The notes under the pieces are model-generated. The model searched no databases. It was not told the DNA's origin and saw only the letters and a list, made by a program, of their open reading frames with translations. A stretch of 64,000 nt of DNA from Mycolicibacter sinensis. Its GTDB lineage: Bacteria > Actinomycetota > Actinomycetes > Mycobacteriales > Mycobacteriaceae. This document shows positions 23,108 through 31,966 of the stretch, piece after piece. Position 1 is the first letter of the stretch, and each line of letters begins with the position of its first letter. The stretch covers positions 111,850 through 175,849 of the forward strand of contig NZ_LZIN01000096.1 of assembly GCF_001667375.1 (NCBI RefSeq), written 5' to 3'. Both the position numbers and the translations under genes were made by a program.

Positions 23108-23516
23108 CGATTTCTGTGGAAGGGGCTAATAAGTGGTGTTGCGCAGCATTCCCAGTTTCGGCTGCGCATAAACCCAGGTGACGAGCTGTCCGTGCCGTGG
23201 AAACACTTCGGCGGCTTCGCCGGCCGCGTCACTTTTTGCTGGGAATGATGATGACGACGATGAGCGGGTGATCCGCGACAACGCACGATCTGATCGGGGT
23301 GTCGGCACCCGACAAGTAGAAACGATCTGGGCTGAGCTGGGTCATATCTGGTGGAGCAAAGCATGGCTCTCAGCCGGCGGCGCGGCTGAGAGCAGAGGTG
23401 GCGCCGGATTGGTTGGGCCTTGGGGGTGTCCCAGCCAGTGCTCGGCTGTCGCGGTTTGAACCGTTTGCTATTGAGCGAGTCTCGGGATGTCCGCCACATC
23501 CGCTAACCTGCCGGCC
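23108..23516. other. Intergenic region of about 400 bp
   Basis: No convincing gene is visible. A 60-codon minus-strand frame (23126-23308) ends in a plausible-looking segment but begins in a Ser run and has no clear ribosome site, so I do not call it. The region holds the hairpin at 23366-23393 and the TAACCT promoter box of the helicase at 23504-23509. One TGAACC at 23457 lacks a matching -10. Confidence 0.4.
23366..23393. terminator. Strong hairpin, terminator-like
   Basis: A perfect 10-bp stem (GCTCTCAGCC paired with GGCTGAGAGC) around an 8-nt GC-rich loop. There is no T tract, as is usual for mycobacterial hairpin terminators. It lies between two divergently transcribed units, so it could instead be a regulatory structure. 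Confidence 0.4.
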
Positions 23517-26500
23517 ATGGACGCCGGCGTTTACGAATCCCTGCTCACCGAGCAATTGGCTGTCCAACTCGCGCACCACACCGATCTGCATCCTGACTAC
23601 GGCACCGTCGACGACGCCGAACACGCGTTGGCCATCGCGCGCTACCTTGCGCCGATCATCGAACGGTCTCTGCAAACTGCGGGCAACGTTGAAGACCGGG
23701 TGGCCCTGGCCCACCGCATCCTGGATGTACTTCCCGACAACTACACCGACGGGGCCGCCCTGCACGCAAAGGAGCCCGGCAAGATCATTCGCCTCGACGA
23801 AGTGCGCCGGGCAACGGCGCTGGGCGCCGCAAGGCTCCCGCGTCCCGCCACCCCGTTCTCCGACGCCGCGCTGATGACCAACGGCCGTGGCGAGCCGACC
23901 CTGGCTGCCGAGTTACGCGCCGAGCTGGCCAGCGCCGACCGGGTGGATCTGCTGTGCGCGTTCGTCAAATGGCAGGGCCTGCGGCTGCTGGAATCAGAAC
24001 TCACCGACCTGCACCGGCGGGGCATCCCGCTGCGCGTCATCACCACTACCTACCTCGGTGCCACCGACGCTCGCGCGCTGGACGCCCTGGTGAGCGAATT
24101 CGGTGCCGAGGTCCGGGTCAACTACGACACCACCATTACCCGCCTGCATGCCAAAGCGTGGCTGCTACGGCGCCACACCGGCTTCCACACCGCTTACGTC
24201 GGCTCCAGCAACCTGTCGCACGCTGCCCTGGTCGACGGCCTGGAATGGAACGTTCGGCTCTCGGCCATCGGCACGCCGCACCTGCTGGAGAAATTCCGGG
24301 CGACGTTCGATTCCTACTGGGAAAACCGTGATTTCGAGCGGTACCGTCCCGACCAGGACGGTGAACGGCTCCGCCAAGCCCTGCAGAACGCATCCGGCGA
24401 GCGCAAACGTGACTCACTGGCCGTCACTTTGTCCGGTCTGGAAGTGCGTCCCAAACCGTTTCAAGCCGAGATGCTGGAACAACTCGACGCTGAACGCACC
24501 TTGCATGATCGGCACCGCAACCTGATCGTCGCCGCCACCGGTACCGGCAAGACCGTGATGGCCGCCCTGGACTACCGCCGGCTGGCCCGCGAGGTCCACG
24601 GCCGCGACCTCACCTTGCTGTTTGTCGCGCACCGCAAGGAGATCCTTGGCCAAGCCCAACGCATGTACCGGGAGGTCCTCACCGACGCCACCTTCGGTGA
24701 ACTGCTCATCGATGGCCAGCAGCCGACCAAGTGGCGGCATGTGTTCGCCAGCATCCAATCGCTGTCGGCGAACCGGCTGGCCGACATCGCCCCCGACCAC
24801 TTCGACGTCGTCGTGGTCGATGAGTTCCACCACGCCGAAGCCGCGTCGTATCGGCGTCTGCTCGACCATGTGCAGCCGATCGAGCTGCTCGGGCTCACCG
24901 CCACCCCGGAACGCGCCGACGGCGTGGACGTGCGCGCCTTCTTCGACGGCCGCATCGCCGCCGAACTACGTCTGTGGGAGGCCCTGGAACAACACTTGCT
25001 CTGCCCATTTCATTACTTCGGCATCTTCGACGACACCGATTTGGAATCCGTGCAGTGGAAGCGCGGTGGATATGACCTGGCTGCACTCAGCGGCATATAC
25101 ACCGGCAACGACGCCCGCACCCGCATCGTGCTCAAACAACTGCGCGACAAAGTCGGTGACGTTGCGGCCATGCGCGCTTTGGGATTCTGCGTCAGCGTCG
25201 ATCACGCCCGCTACATGGCCGACAGCTTCAACGACGCGGGCATTCCTGCGCTAGCGGTCTCGGCTGAGACGCCCGCCGACGAGCGTCGCTCGGCCCTGGC
25301 GGCGCTGCGCAACCGCGACATCAACATCATCTTCGCCGTCGACCTGTTCAACGAGGGTCTGGATATTCCCGAGGTCGACACCGTGCTGTTTCTGCGCCCG
25401 ACCGAAAGCGCGACCGTCTTTCTGCAGCAGCTGGGCCGCGGGCTGCGGCTCACCCACGGCAAGACCGTGCTGACCGCGCTGGACTTCGTTGGCCACCAGC
25501 GCCGCGAGTTTCGCTTCGACCAACGCTTCCGGGCCCTGACCGGGGCGGGCGGCAAGGCGTTGCAGCATCAGGTGGAGCAGGGCTTTCCGTTCCTGCCGTC
25601 GGGCAGCCAGATCGTGCTGGACCGGGTTGCGCAGAAACTGGTGTTGGACAACATCAAACAGCAGGTGGCGCCCCGCTGGGCGGCGCTGGTATCCGAGGTT
25701 CGCGCCCATCCCGATGACCGGTTAGTCGGCTACCTCGACGCCTACGGCCGGGAGCTGCCCGAAATCGTGAAGAACAACCGGTCCTGGACCACGCTGTGCC
25801 GCGAAGCGGGCAAACTGACGGCCGATGCGGGTCCACGGGAAACAGATCTGGTCAAACGCGTGCGCGCCCTGGCCCACACTGATGACCGGCTGCGCTGGCA
25901 GACCTACCGGGCCATCCTGGATGGCACTGTCGACCTGGACAGCCCCGCGGAGCGGCGACTGGCCGCGATGCTGTTCTACTCGCTGTTCCCCAACGGCGGC
26001 GGATTTGCCGATGTGGCAGATGGACTCGGTGCCCTGGTCGGCGAACCGGTGATCGACGAAATGCGCCAGGTCATTGATATCGCCTTCGATAGAGCCCGGC
26101 GCACCACCTATGAGCTCGGTGGCCTGGTCCCGTCGCTGCGCGAGGTGCCGCTGCAGGTACACGCCACCTACTCGCGCGAAGAGATCCTGGCCGCCCTGGA
26201 CTACGCCGCCCAGAACCGCACCCCCAGCACCATGCGCGAGGGTGTCATGTGGCGCCCGGAGCTCAACACCGACGCGTTCTTGATCACGCTGAAGAAATCC
26301 GAGACCGACTACTCACCGACCACCATGTACCGCGACTTCGCGCTGAGCGACCGGCTGTTTCACTGGGAGTCGCAATCCACCACCTCGGCGGTATCCCCGA
26401 CCGGGCAGCGCTACATCCACCACCGCGAAAACGGCTCACACATCCTGCTATTCGTCCGCGCCACCAAAACCACCGCGCTGGGTGCGTCGCCGTATGTGTT

Positions 26501-26618
26501 CCTCGGCCCGGCCGACTACGTTTCGCACGAGGGGGAGAAGCCGATGGCGATCACCTGGGAGCTGCACCAGGCCATGCCGGCGGAGGTGTTTCAGGCATCG
26601 GGGGTGGCGGTGGCGTAG
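23517..26618 (+). CDS. DEAD/DEAH helicase with PLD-like nuclease and DUF3427
   Basis: A 1033-residue protein. Residues about 100-270 are a phospholipase-D-like nuclease module with an HKD-type motif (TRLHAKAWLL, then GSSNLSHAAL). Residues 300-690 are a superfamily 2 helicase: Walker A AATGTGKTVMA, Walker B VVVDEFHHAEA, motif III GLTATPERADG, motif VI QQLGRGLR. The C-terminal third fits DUF3427 (SPTTMYRDFALS, then FHWESQS). The start is ATG 23517, 7 nt after TAACCT (leaderless); an earlier in-frame ATG at 23487 is less likely. Proteins of this build are found in genomic islands and are suspected of acting in DNA restriction or phage defence. No partner methylase lies beside it. Confidence 0.85.
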   Translation: MDAGVYESLLTEQLAVQLAHHTDLHPDYGTVDDAEHALAIARYLAPIIERSLQTAGNVEDRVALAHRILDVLPDNYTDGAALHAKEPGKIIRLDEVRRATALGAARLPRPATPFSDAALMTNGRGEPTLAAELRAELASADRVDLLCAFVKWQGLRLLESELTDLHRRGIPLRVITTTYLGATDARALDALVSEFGAEVRVNYDTTITRLHAKAWLLRRHTGFHTAYVGSSNLSHAALVDGLEWNVRLSAIGTPHLLEKFRATFDSYWENRDFERYRPDQDGERLRQALQNASGERKRDSLAVTLSGLEVRPKPFQAEMLEQLDAERTLHDRHRNLIVAATGTGKTVMAALDYRRLAREVHGRDLTLLFVAHRKEILGQAQRMYREVLTDATFGELLIDGQQPTKWRHVFASIQSLSANRLADIAPDHFDVVVVDEFHHAEAASYRRLLDHVQPIELLGLTATPERADGVDVRAFFDGRIAAELRLWEALEQHLLCPFHYFGIFDDTDLESVQWKRGGYDLAALSGIYTGNDARTRIVLKQLRDKVGDVAAMRALGFCVSVDHARYMADSFNDAGIPALAVSAETPADERRSALAALRNRDINIIFAVDLFNEGLDIPEVDTVLFLRPTESATVFLQQLGRGLRLTHGKTVLTALDFVGHQRREFRFDQRFRALTGAGGKALQHQVEQGFPFLPSGSQIVLDRVAQKLVLDNIKQQVAPRWAALVSEVRAHPDDRLVGYLDAYGRELPEIVKNNRSWTTLCREAGKLTADAGPRETDLVKRVRALAHTDDRLRWQTYRAILDGTVDLDSPAERRLAAMLFYSLFPNGGGFADVADGLGALVGEPVIDEMRQVIDIAFDRARRTTYELGGLVPSLREVPLQVHATYSREEILAALDYAAQNRTPSTMREGVMWRPELNTDAFLITLKKSETDYSPTTMYRDFALSDRLFHWESQSTTSAVSPTGQRYIHHRENGSHILLFVRATKTTALGASPYVFLGPADYVSHEGEKPMAITWELHQAMPAEVFQASGVAVA

Positions 26619-26656
26619 GGAGACACGATCCGTTCCCCGACCGTAGTGTCGTAGCG

Positions 26657-27328
26657 GTGCGCGTATTGGGTGTGGATGCCGCCGGCAAGGTTTGGGTTGG
26701 CGTTGAACTCGTCGACGGGCAATTCGCTCGCGCCGTCACCGCTGCCCGACTGGTCGACTTACCCGACCTTGCCGATTACGCGGTTGTCGCTGTCGACATA
26801 CCACTGGGATTGTTGGATAAGGGCTTTCGGCTCGCCGACACTGCTGCCCGATCTCTGGTGGGACCGCGGCGCAGCAGCGTGTTCCTCACCGCGCCACGGC
26901 CGGTGCTGCTCGCAGATTCGCACCACGCCGCCAGTATCCTGCATCGTCAGCTGACCGGCATGGGGCTGAGCCAACAGAGTTTCGCGTTGCGCACACGAAT
27001 AGTGGAGGCCGATGCGCTCTACTCCGACGACTCGCTGCCACTGTTCGAAGTCCACCCCGAGTTGTCCTTCACCATGATGGGTGACGGTCCGCCGAAGGCC
27101 GGCAAGAAGAGTTGGCATGGCCAGCGCGACCGGATGGCCCGCCTCGAATCAGCCGGGATCGTCATACCCGCGGAGATCGGCGACGCCGGTCAAGCCGGTC
27201 CCGACGATGTTCTCGATGCCGCGGCAGCCGCGTGGAGCGCCCACCGGATTGAGACGCACGTGGCCTGTTCGGTTCCCGATCCGCCGCAGAGCAACGAGCG
27301 GGGGCAGCGTATGGCGATCTGGTATTAA
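26657..27328 (+). CDS. DUF429-family protein (RNase H-like fold)
   Basis: A 223-residue protein. The N-terminus VRVLGVDAAGKVWVGVEL with a downstream VVAVDIPLGLL gives the spaced acidic strands of an actin/RNase H-like fold, and VEADALYSDDSLPLFEVHPELSF is the family's conserved centre with a further acidic set, so this fits DUF429 (predicted nuclease). GTG 26657 follows TAGTGT by 7 nt (leaderless). It lies 38 bp downstream of the helicase, so a joint role in nucleic-acid processing is possible, but it has its own promoter. Confidence 0.75.
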   Translation: MRVLGVDAAGKVWVGVELVDGQFARAVTAARLVDLPDLADYAVVAVDIPLGLLDKGFRLADTAARSLVGPRRSSVFLTAPRPVLLADSHHAASILHRQLTGMGLSQQSFALRTRIVEADALYSDDSLPLFEVHPELSFTMMGDGPPKAGKKSWHGQRDRMARLESAGIVIPAEIGDAGQAGPDDVLDAAAAAWSAHRIETHVACSVPDPPQSNERGQRMAIWY

Positions 27329-27386
27329 CCGCGCCGGCCCGGAGAACTTGCCCGCGGGCTGGAGGCCCCGCGCTAGCGTTAGCCGC

Positions 27387-28169
27387 GTGGATGCCAAGGC
27401 GTTCTATACGCAGACCGGGGCCGACGTGTTCGACAGTTCGCCGTCGACCGCGGGACCCTGGAGCCCGCTGGCGCAGCATGCCGGGCCGCCGTCGGCGTTA
27501 TTGGCGAGACAGATCGAGCGGCACCAGCCGCGGCCCGGCCACCGGCTGGCGCGGGTGACGGTGGACATTCTCCGGCCGGTGCCGGTGGCACCGTTGCACA
27601 TCACGGTGGAATCTCTGCGCAAAGGCAAGCGGGTGGAGCTGCTGCAGGCGACGGCCCAGGCGGATGGGTACACGGTGCTGATCGGGCGGGCCTGGCGGCT
27701 GATTGCCGCATCGGCGGATTTTCCTGCGCAGCCACCACCTGAGGAGTTGCGGGAGATCGACGCGGAACTCCCCGCCTCGGATGCGGCGGTTCCCGACGGT
27801 TGGCACGCCGATGGCTACCTGTCGGCGATCGATTGGCGTTTCGAGCAGGGCGGCTTCGTCGAATTCGGTCGGGCGAAAGCCTGGACACGGCCCAAGGTGG
27901 CGCTGGTCGACGGCGAGACCATGACACCGTGGCAGCGGGTGCTGACGGTGGCCGACTCCGGCAGCGGGATCAGCATATGTGCGCCGCCGGACCGACATCC
28001 GGCGATCAACTGCGACTTGTCGGTGGTGCTCGACCACGATCCGGTCGGTGATTGGATCGGCATGGATTCACGCACCACCGTGGTCCCCGGGGCAGGGGCG
28101 ATGACGCAGACGATCATTTTCGACCAGGCCGGACCCGCGGGCCTGGCGACGCAGATGCTGGTTGCGTGA
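27387..28169 (+). CDS. Acyl-CoA thioesterase family protein
   Basis: A 260-residue double-hotdog protein of the TesB-like/4HBT_3 family: HAGPPSALLARQIERH in the first hotdog helix, SAIDWRFEQGGF in the linker, and DSRTTVVPGAGAMTQTIIFD at the end of the second hotdog. It would hydrolyse acyl-CoA esters. GTG 27387 is 7 nt after TAGCGT (leaderless). It is related in type to the enzyme at 3180-3989 but is not a close copy. Confidence 0.75.
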   Translation: MDAKAFYTQTGADVFDSSPSTAGPWSPLAQHAGPPSALLARQIERHQPRPGHRLARVTVDILRPVPVAPLHITVESLRKGKRVELLQATAQADGYTVLIGRAWRLIAASADFPAQPPPEELREIDAELPASDAAVPDGWHADGYLSAIDWRFEQGGFVEFGRAKAWTRPKVALVDGETMTPWQRVLTVADSGSGISICAPPDRHPAINCDLSVVLDHDPVGDWIGMDSRTTVVPGAGAMTQTIIFDQAGPAGLATQMLVA

Positions 28170-28211
28170 GCGCCGGCGCGATTGTCGGCGCCGTGTGCCA
28201 CGATTTGCGCT

Positions 28212-29231
28212 ATGTCATCCCGCGACTGGTTCGAACGCCTGATGGGTTTCAGCGAGGACGGCTACGCGTCGACTTGCAGCCGGCTGGTTGTCGAGGGCGA
28301 CGAGTTGGTGTCGACCGTCAACGGCCGCCGCTACGGCATCGGCGCGCTGTCCTTGCCGACCCTGGCTCAGCTGCGGGCGCGGGTGAATCGCGGTGGCCGG
28401 CAGCGCAGTACCGTCACCTGCCTGCCGGGCGACGCCCGGGCGCTGCACGCCGATCCCGCATTCGCCGGTGCGCTGTTTCAGGTTGCCTCGCAGTTCAACC
28501 TGCTGGAGATGGTTTCGCCGCACGTCACCCCGGAGCAGGGCGTCGCTGGATACGCCCACGATGCCACCCAGGGGCCGGCCTGCGCGATGGCGGCCGGGGC
28601 GGCCACCATCTACCGCAACTATCTTGTGCCGATCGACGGGCAGACCGGCCAGACCCACGATCGTCAACTCGATGCACTGGCCCCGCTGGGGGACGCGTTG
28701 TCCGCGGAGCTGCGCCGTCCGGTGAGCGCGCTGTGGCAGATGCGCAACGGATATGCGCTGTGCACCGATGACGGCCTCGATGCGATCAGCGCACTGCTGA
28801 GCGGTGCCGACGACGAACTCCGCGACACGCTACGTGGGCAACTGGCGATCGGGTTGCACCGCAACGTTCAAGTCACCGACGTCGCCGGCGAACCGCGCCA
28901 CCACGTCTCACAAGCGTTCTGTTCGGCGCTGCCCGTTTCGTATTCGCACAATCGGAGCCATGCCGGCTGGGCACCGTTTGCACGGCTGGTGCTGCAGGCC
29001 GCCTATGAGGCGACCCTGCTCGCCGCGGCGGAGCAAGCCGGTGCCGGCGGTTCCAACATTGTGCTGCTGACCCGGCTCGGCGGCGGAGCGTTCGGTAACA
29101 CCCCGGAGTGGATCGACGACGCCATCAGCCGGGCGCTGTCGGTGGTGGAACATGCCGGGCTGGACATCCGGCTCGTCGATTACGGACGAGTCAATGCGTC
29201 GTCCCAGGCGATCGCCGAGAGCTGGGGTTGA
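28212..29231 (+). CDS. Hypothetical protein, possibly macro-domain-like
   Basis: A 339-residue protein starting at ATG 28212. The stretch TCLPGDARALHADPAFAGAL followed by FQVASQFNLLEM recalls the opening of ADP-ribose-binding macro domains, and a late SNIVLLTRLGGGAFGNTPEW could be the phosphate-binding loop. I treat this as a fold suggestion only. There is a conserved-looking HDATQGPACAMAAGAATIYR segment between them. The neighbouring cluster contains two ADP-ribosylglycohydrolase-like genes, which makes an ADP-ribose-related role more plausible. Confidence 0.5.
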   Translation: MSSRDWFERLMGFSEDGYASTCSRLVVEGDELVSTVNGRRYGIGALSLPTLAQLRARVNRGGRQRSTVTCLPGDARALHADPAFAGALFQVASQFNLLEMVSPHVTPEQGVAGYAHDATQGPACAMAAGAATIYRNYLVPIDGQTGQTHDRQLDALAPLGDALSAELRRPVSALWQMRNGYALCTDDGLDAISALLSGADDELRDTLRGQLAIGLHRNVQVTDVAGEPRHHVSQAFCSALPVSYSHNRSHAGWAPFARLVLQAAYEATLLAAAEQAGAGGSNIVLLTRLGGGAFGNTPEWIDDAISRALSVVEHAGLDIRLVDYGRVNASSQAIAESWG

Positions 29232-29351
29232 CGACTCCGTGATCCGGAGCGTGGCCCGGAGCGCGACATAGCGCCGCTACCCGGCGCCCTGGAATGGTGA
29301 TGCACCGTTTGGCTCACGCATGCCACACCCGACGCGCCCCTTCAAAGTGTC

Positions 29352-29382
29352 CGCAGTTATTGCGGATAACGCACAAAGTGCG
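29352..29382. promoter_or_regulatory. Tandem operator array, CGCA-N5-TGCG twice
   Basis: Four half-sites occur at an exact 9-bp period: CGCA 29352-29355, TGCG 29361-29364, CGCA 29370-29373, TGCG 29379-29382, each separated by 5 bp. Every adjacent pair forms an inverted repeat. The array ends 12 bp before ATG 29395 of a gene whose product has a helix-turn-helix-like stretch, so autoregulation is likely. Confidence 0.6.
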
Positions 29383-29394
29383 GCAATCTGGGAT

Positions 29395-29775
29395 ATGCCC
29401 AATCGCTACCCGCTGATTCGCAGCCATCTTGACCGGGCAGAGTCGGCCGACTCCGCCGCCCAAGTGCTGCAACACCTTCGGTCAGTCCTGATCGAGGTCG
29501 GCCAGCTACTCGACGAGCAGTTGGCCAGCGCGGTCGTCGATGACGAATTGTCGCTCGCGGCGGCCGGCAAGAACGCCGGTCTCACCGAGAACGCGGTGGG
29601 GCCACGCCTGGCCGGCACGCCCAGGCTGGCGCCGTATGCGTCGGCGGCAGGCCGTGTCACCGCCGAAGACGTCAAACGCGCCCGCCGCGACAAGTACGCC
29701 GGCAGGTCGCTGCCGCCGGCAGCTCCCGCCGAGCCGATGCGGTTCAAGCCGCGCCGTAAATCCAACCCCTCCTGA
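29395..29775 (+). CDS. Putative DNA-binding protein upstream of VWA gene
   Basis: A 126-residue protein. The centre (SLAAAGKNAGLTENAVGPRL) reads as a helix-turn-helix, preceded by a helical region and followed by a basic tail (KRARRDKYAG, KPRRKS). ATG 29395 is taken because the operator array ends just upstream; an earlier in-frame ATG at 29320 would put the array inside the gene. It is 20 bp upstream of the VWA gene, apparently in one operon. I do not recognise a named family. Confidence 0.5.
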   Translation: MPNRYPLIRSHLDRAESADSAAQVLQHLRSVLIEVGQLLDEQLASAVVDDELSLAAAGKNAGLTENAVGPRLAGTPRLAPYASAAGRVTAEDVKRARRDKYAGRSLPPAAPAEPMRFKPRRKSNPS

Positions 29776-29795
29776 CGATCTCGAAAGGACCGCTC

Positions 29796-30455
29796 ATGTC
29801 AGATCCGAACCTCACCAACCTGGTGTTCCTGCTCGACCGCTCCGGCTCGATGCAGTCGATCAAGTCCGACGTCGTCGGCGGATTCGACGCGTTTATTGCC
29901 GAGCAACGCGAAGGCGAGGGCCGGTGCACCGTGACCTTGGCGCAGTTCGACTACGAGTACGAGGTCGTCTACCGCGGCATCGACGTCGGGCGGGTACCTC
30001 CGCTGAAGATCCAGCCGCGCGGAAGCACGGCGCTGCTGGACTCGATGGGCAAGCTCATCACCGACACGGCCGCCGAGATCGATGCGCTGCCCGAGGCCGA
30101 CCGGCCGGGCACCGTCGTCGTGGCGATCATGACCGACGGGTTGGAGAACTCCAGCAGCGAATGGCGCCGGCCCGACATCAAAGCTCTTGTGGGGCAACAG
30201 ACCAACGATCACGGGTGGGAGTTCCTCTACATGGGTGCCGACCAGGACGCTGTCGAGGTGGGCAAGGGGCTCGGGGTCAAAGATGGGCAGGCCGTCACCT
30301 ACGCGCGGGGCAAGTCACGCGAGGCGATGTTGACGGTGTCGGCCAATGTCCGTGGCTACCGCGACGCCAGGACGGTCAACCCGGACGCAATAATGCCCGA
30401 GTTCACCACGGCGCAACGGGCAGAATTGGCCGACGACGACGGGCCCGAACGCTAG
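29796..30455 (+). CDS. VWA-domain protein
   Basis: A 219-residue von Willebrand A protein. The metal-ion-dependent adhesion site is complete: Asp14-x-Ser16-x-Ser18 (FLLDRSGSMQ), a Thr in GSTALLDSMG and Asp in AIMTDGLENSS. No signal peptide, so it is cytoplasmic. AAAGGA precedes ATG 29796. Cytoplasmic VWA proteins often pair with AAA ATPases or act in stress islands; here the neighbours are a DNA-binding protein and ADP-ribosylglycohydrolase-like genes. Confidence 0.82.
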   Translation: MSDPNLTNLVFLLDRSGSMQSIKSDVVGGFDAFIAEQREGEGRCTVTLAQFDYEYEVVYRGIDVGRVPPLKIQPRGSTALLDSMGKLITDTAAEIDALPEADRPGTVVVAIMTDGLENSSSEWRRPDIKALVGQQTNDHGWEFLYMGADQDAVEVGKGLGVKDGQAVTYARGKSREAMLTVSANVRGYRDARTVNPDAIMPEFTTAQRAELADDDGPER

Positions 30456-30670
30456 CCCGTTTCGCCCGGGCGGACCGGGGTCGCGGACGGCGACTTGTCG
30501 GACAGCCGGGTTACACTGAATCAGCTTCATGAGACGCCGTCGACAAGCTCCGACTGGATGGCGCGCCAACCCCACGCTCGTGGGTGGCTCGGATGACGAA
30601 GCGGCCGACACCGACCGGTGTACGGCAAGAGCGCCTCCAGTGGGAGGCCCGGGCATTCTGGAGTAATGCG

Positions 30671-31966
30671 ATGGGCAGCAACGTATCTGCACGTTTGACG
30701 ACCGTTCAGCGAGACCGCGCCTGCGGCGTGTTGCTGGGTACCGCCGCCGGTGAGGCGCTGGGAGCCGCCAAGGGCGGCGAGTGGATCGGCGGCACGGCGA
30801 TGGCGATCGCGGTCGCCGAACTGGCCGCCATTCAGGTTGACCTGCGCCGAGATGTCATTCAGGACCGGATCGTCGAGCGTTGGGACTGGCGGGCCAAGAC
30901 CGTCAAACGTATTGGGGGGCGGCCGGCGTCACTCGCCCGGACCGCGTCGGTGGCGCTGGCACACCTCGATGACGAGACCGCGCTGGCCGCCGCGGCCCGC
31001 GTCATCAGCGACTTGGCCCACCACGACCCCGATGCCGGGGACGCCGGTGTGCTGTGGTGCGCGGCGATCCGCCACGCGGTGCTCACTGGGCAACTCGATA
31101 CCCGAATTGGCCTGGGGCAGCTCGATATCGGGCGCCAACAGTGGTGGAGCGTTCGGTTCGATGCTGCCGAGAACACTCCACCGCACGAGTTCACCGCAGC
31201 CGGTGGGGTGGTGGTCGAGCTGCAGGCGGCCTGGTCGGCGATCGTGCACACCCCGATCCCCGTCGACGAACCCGCCAAGGAAGTGTTCCGGGTCGATCAC
31301 CTACGGCTGACGCTGGAAGCGGCGGCGATCGCGGGCGCCGGACCGGCCGCGATCGCCGGTGGACTGCTGGGTGCGACCTACGGCGCCTCGGCGGTGCCCT
31401 CGGACTGGCGGTTGGGGCTGCGCGGCTGGCCGGGCTTGCGAACACGCGACCTGATCCGCCTGGCCGACAACATCATTGACAAGGGCGAGCCCGAACGTCG
31501 AGGCGGGTACTGGGCGACAGAGGATCAGCCTCCACCACGCCGCCATCCCCACGACGAGCAGCTCTGGATCGGCGGCGTCGGCGCCCTGGCCCGGCCGCGG
31601 CAGTACGTCCCCGACGGTGTCGATGCGATCGTGTCGCTGTGCCCGGTGTCCGATACGTGGCTGCGCACCGGCGCCACCCACCTCGACGTGCGGCTGGGCG
31701 ACGAGGAGGACGAGAAGCCCAACCTCGACTTCGTGCTGCTCGACACCGTGCGGGCCGTCGAACAGCTGCGGGCCACGGGCCGCACGGTGTTCCTGCACTC
31801 GATGCACGCCCGCAACCGCACCCCGGCTGTCGCCGCTCTCTACGGGGCCCGCAAACGAGGCATCGGGATCGACGAAGCACTGCACGACGTGGCAAAAGTG
31901 CTGCCCGACGCCAACCCCGCCGGGGATCTTCGCGCGGCACTACATCGGTTGGCAGGTGCGGCATGA
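30671..31966 (+). CDS. ADP-ribosylglycohydrolase / dual-specificity phosphatase fusion, degenerate active sites
   Basis: A 431-residue two-domain protein. Residues 15-290 follow the ADP-ribosylglycohydrolase (ARH/DraG) fold, but the metal-binding motifs are altered: GTAAGEALG where GD-A-LG is usual, and IGGT where TDDT is usual (residues 22-41). Residues 310-431 are a dual-specificity phosphatase domain in which HCx5R reads His376-Ser377-x5-Arg383 (HSMHARNR), so the nucleophilic Cys is Ser. Both domains may bind ligands without catalysis. ATG 30671 has GGAG 7 nt upstream. The stop overlaps the next gene by 4 bp. Domain identity is fairly sure; loss of activity is inference from missing residues. 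Confidence 0.72.
   Translation: MGSNVSARLTTVQRDRACGVLLGTAAGEALGAAKGGEWIGGTAMAIAVAELAAIQVDLRRDVIQDRIVERWDWRAKTVKRIGGRPASLARTASVALAHLDDETALAAAARVISDLAHHDPDAGDAGVLWCAAIRHAVLTGQLDTRIGLGQLDIGRQQWWSVRFDAAENTPPHEFTAAGGVVVELQAAWSAIVHTPIPVDEPAKEVFRVDHLRLTLEAAAIAGAGPAAIAGGLLGATYGASAVPSDWRLGLRGWPGLRTRDLIRLADNIIDKGEPERRGGYWATEDQPPPRRHPHDEQLWIGGVGALARPRQYVPDGVDAIVSLCPVSDTWLRTGATHLDVRLGDEEDEKPNLDFVLLDTVRAVEQLRATGRTVFLHSMHARNRTPAVAALYGARKRGIGIDEALHDVAKVLPDANPAGDLRAALHRLAGAA

Noticed and set aside
23126..23308. A 60-codon minus-strand frame in the 23.1-23.5 kb gap
   Set aside because: Starts in a Ser run, no ribosome site, and no recognisable pattern; could be real but cannot be supported.
23457..23484. TGAACC followed by 16 bp upstream of the DUF3427 helicase
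   Set aside because: The -10 position reads GTCTCG, without CGTG; TAACCT is a better promoter for this gene.
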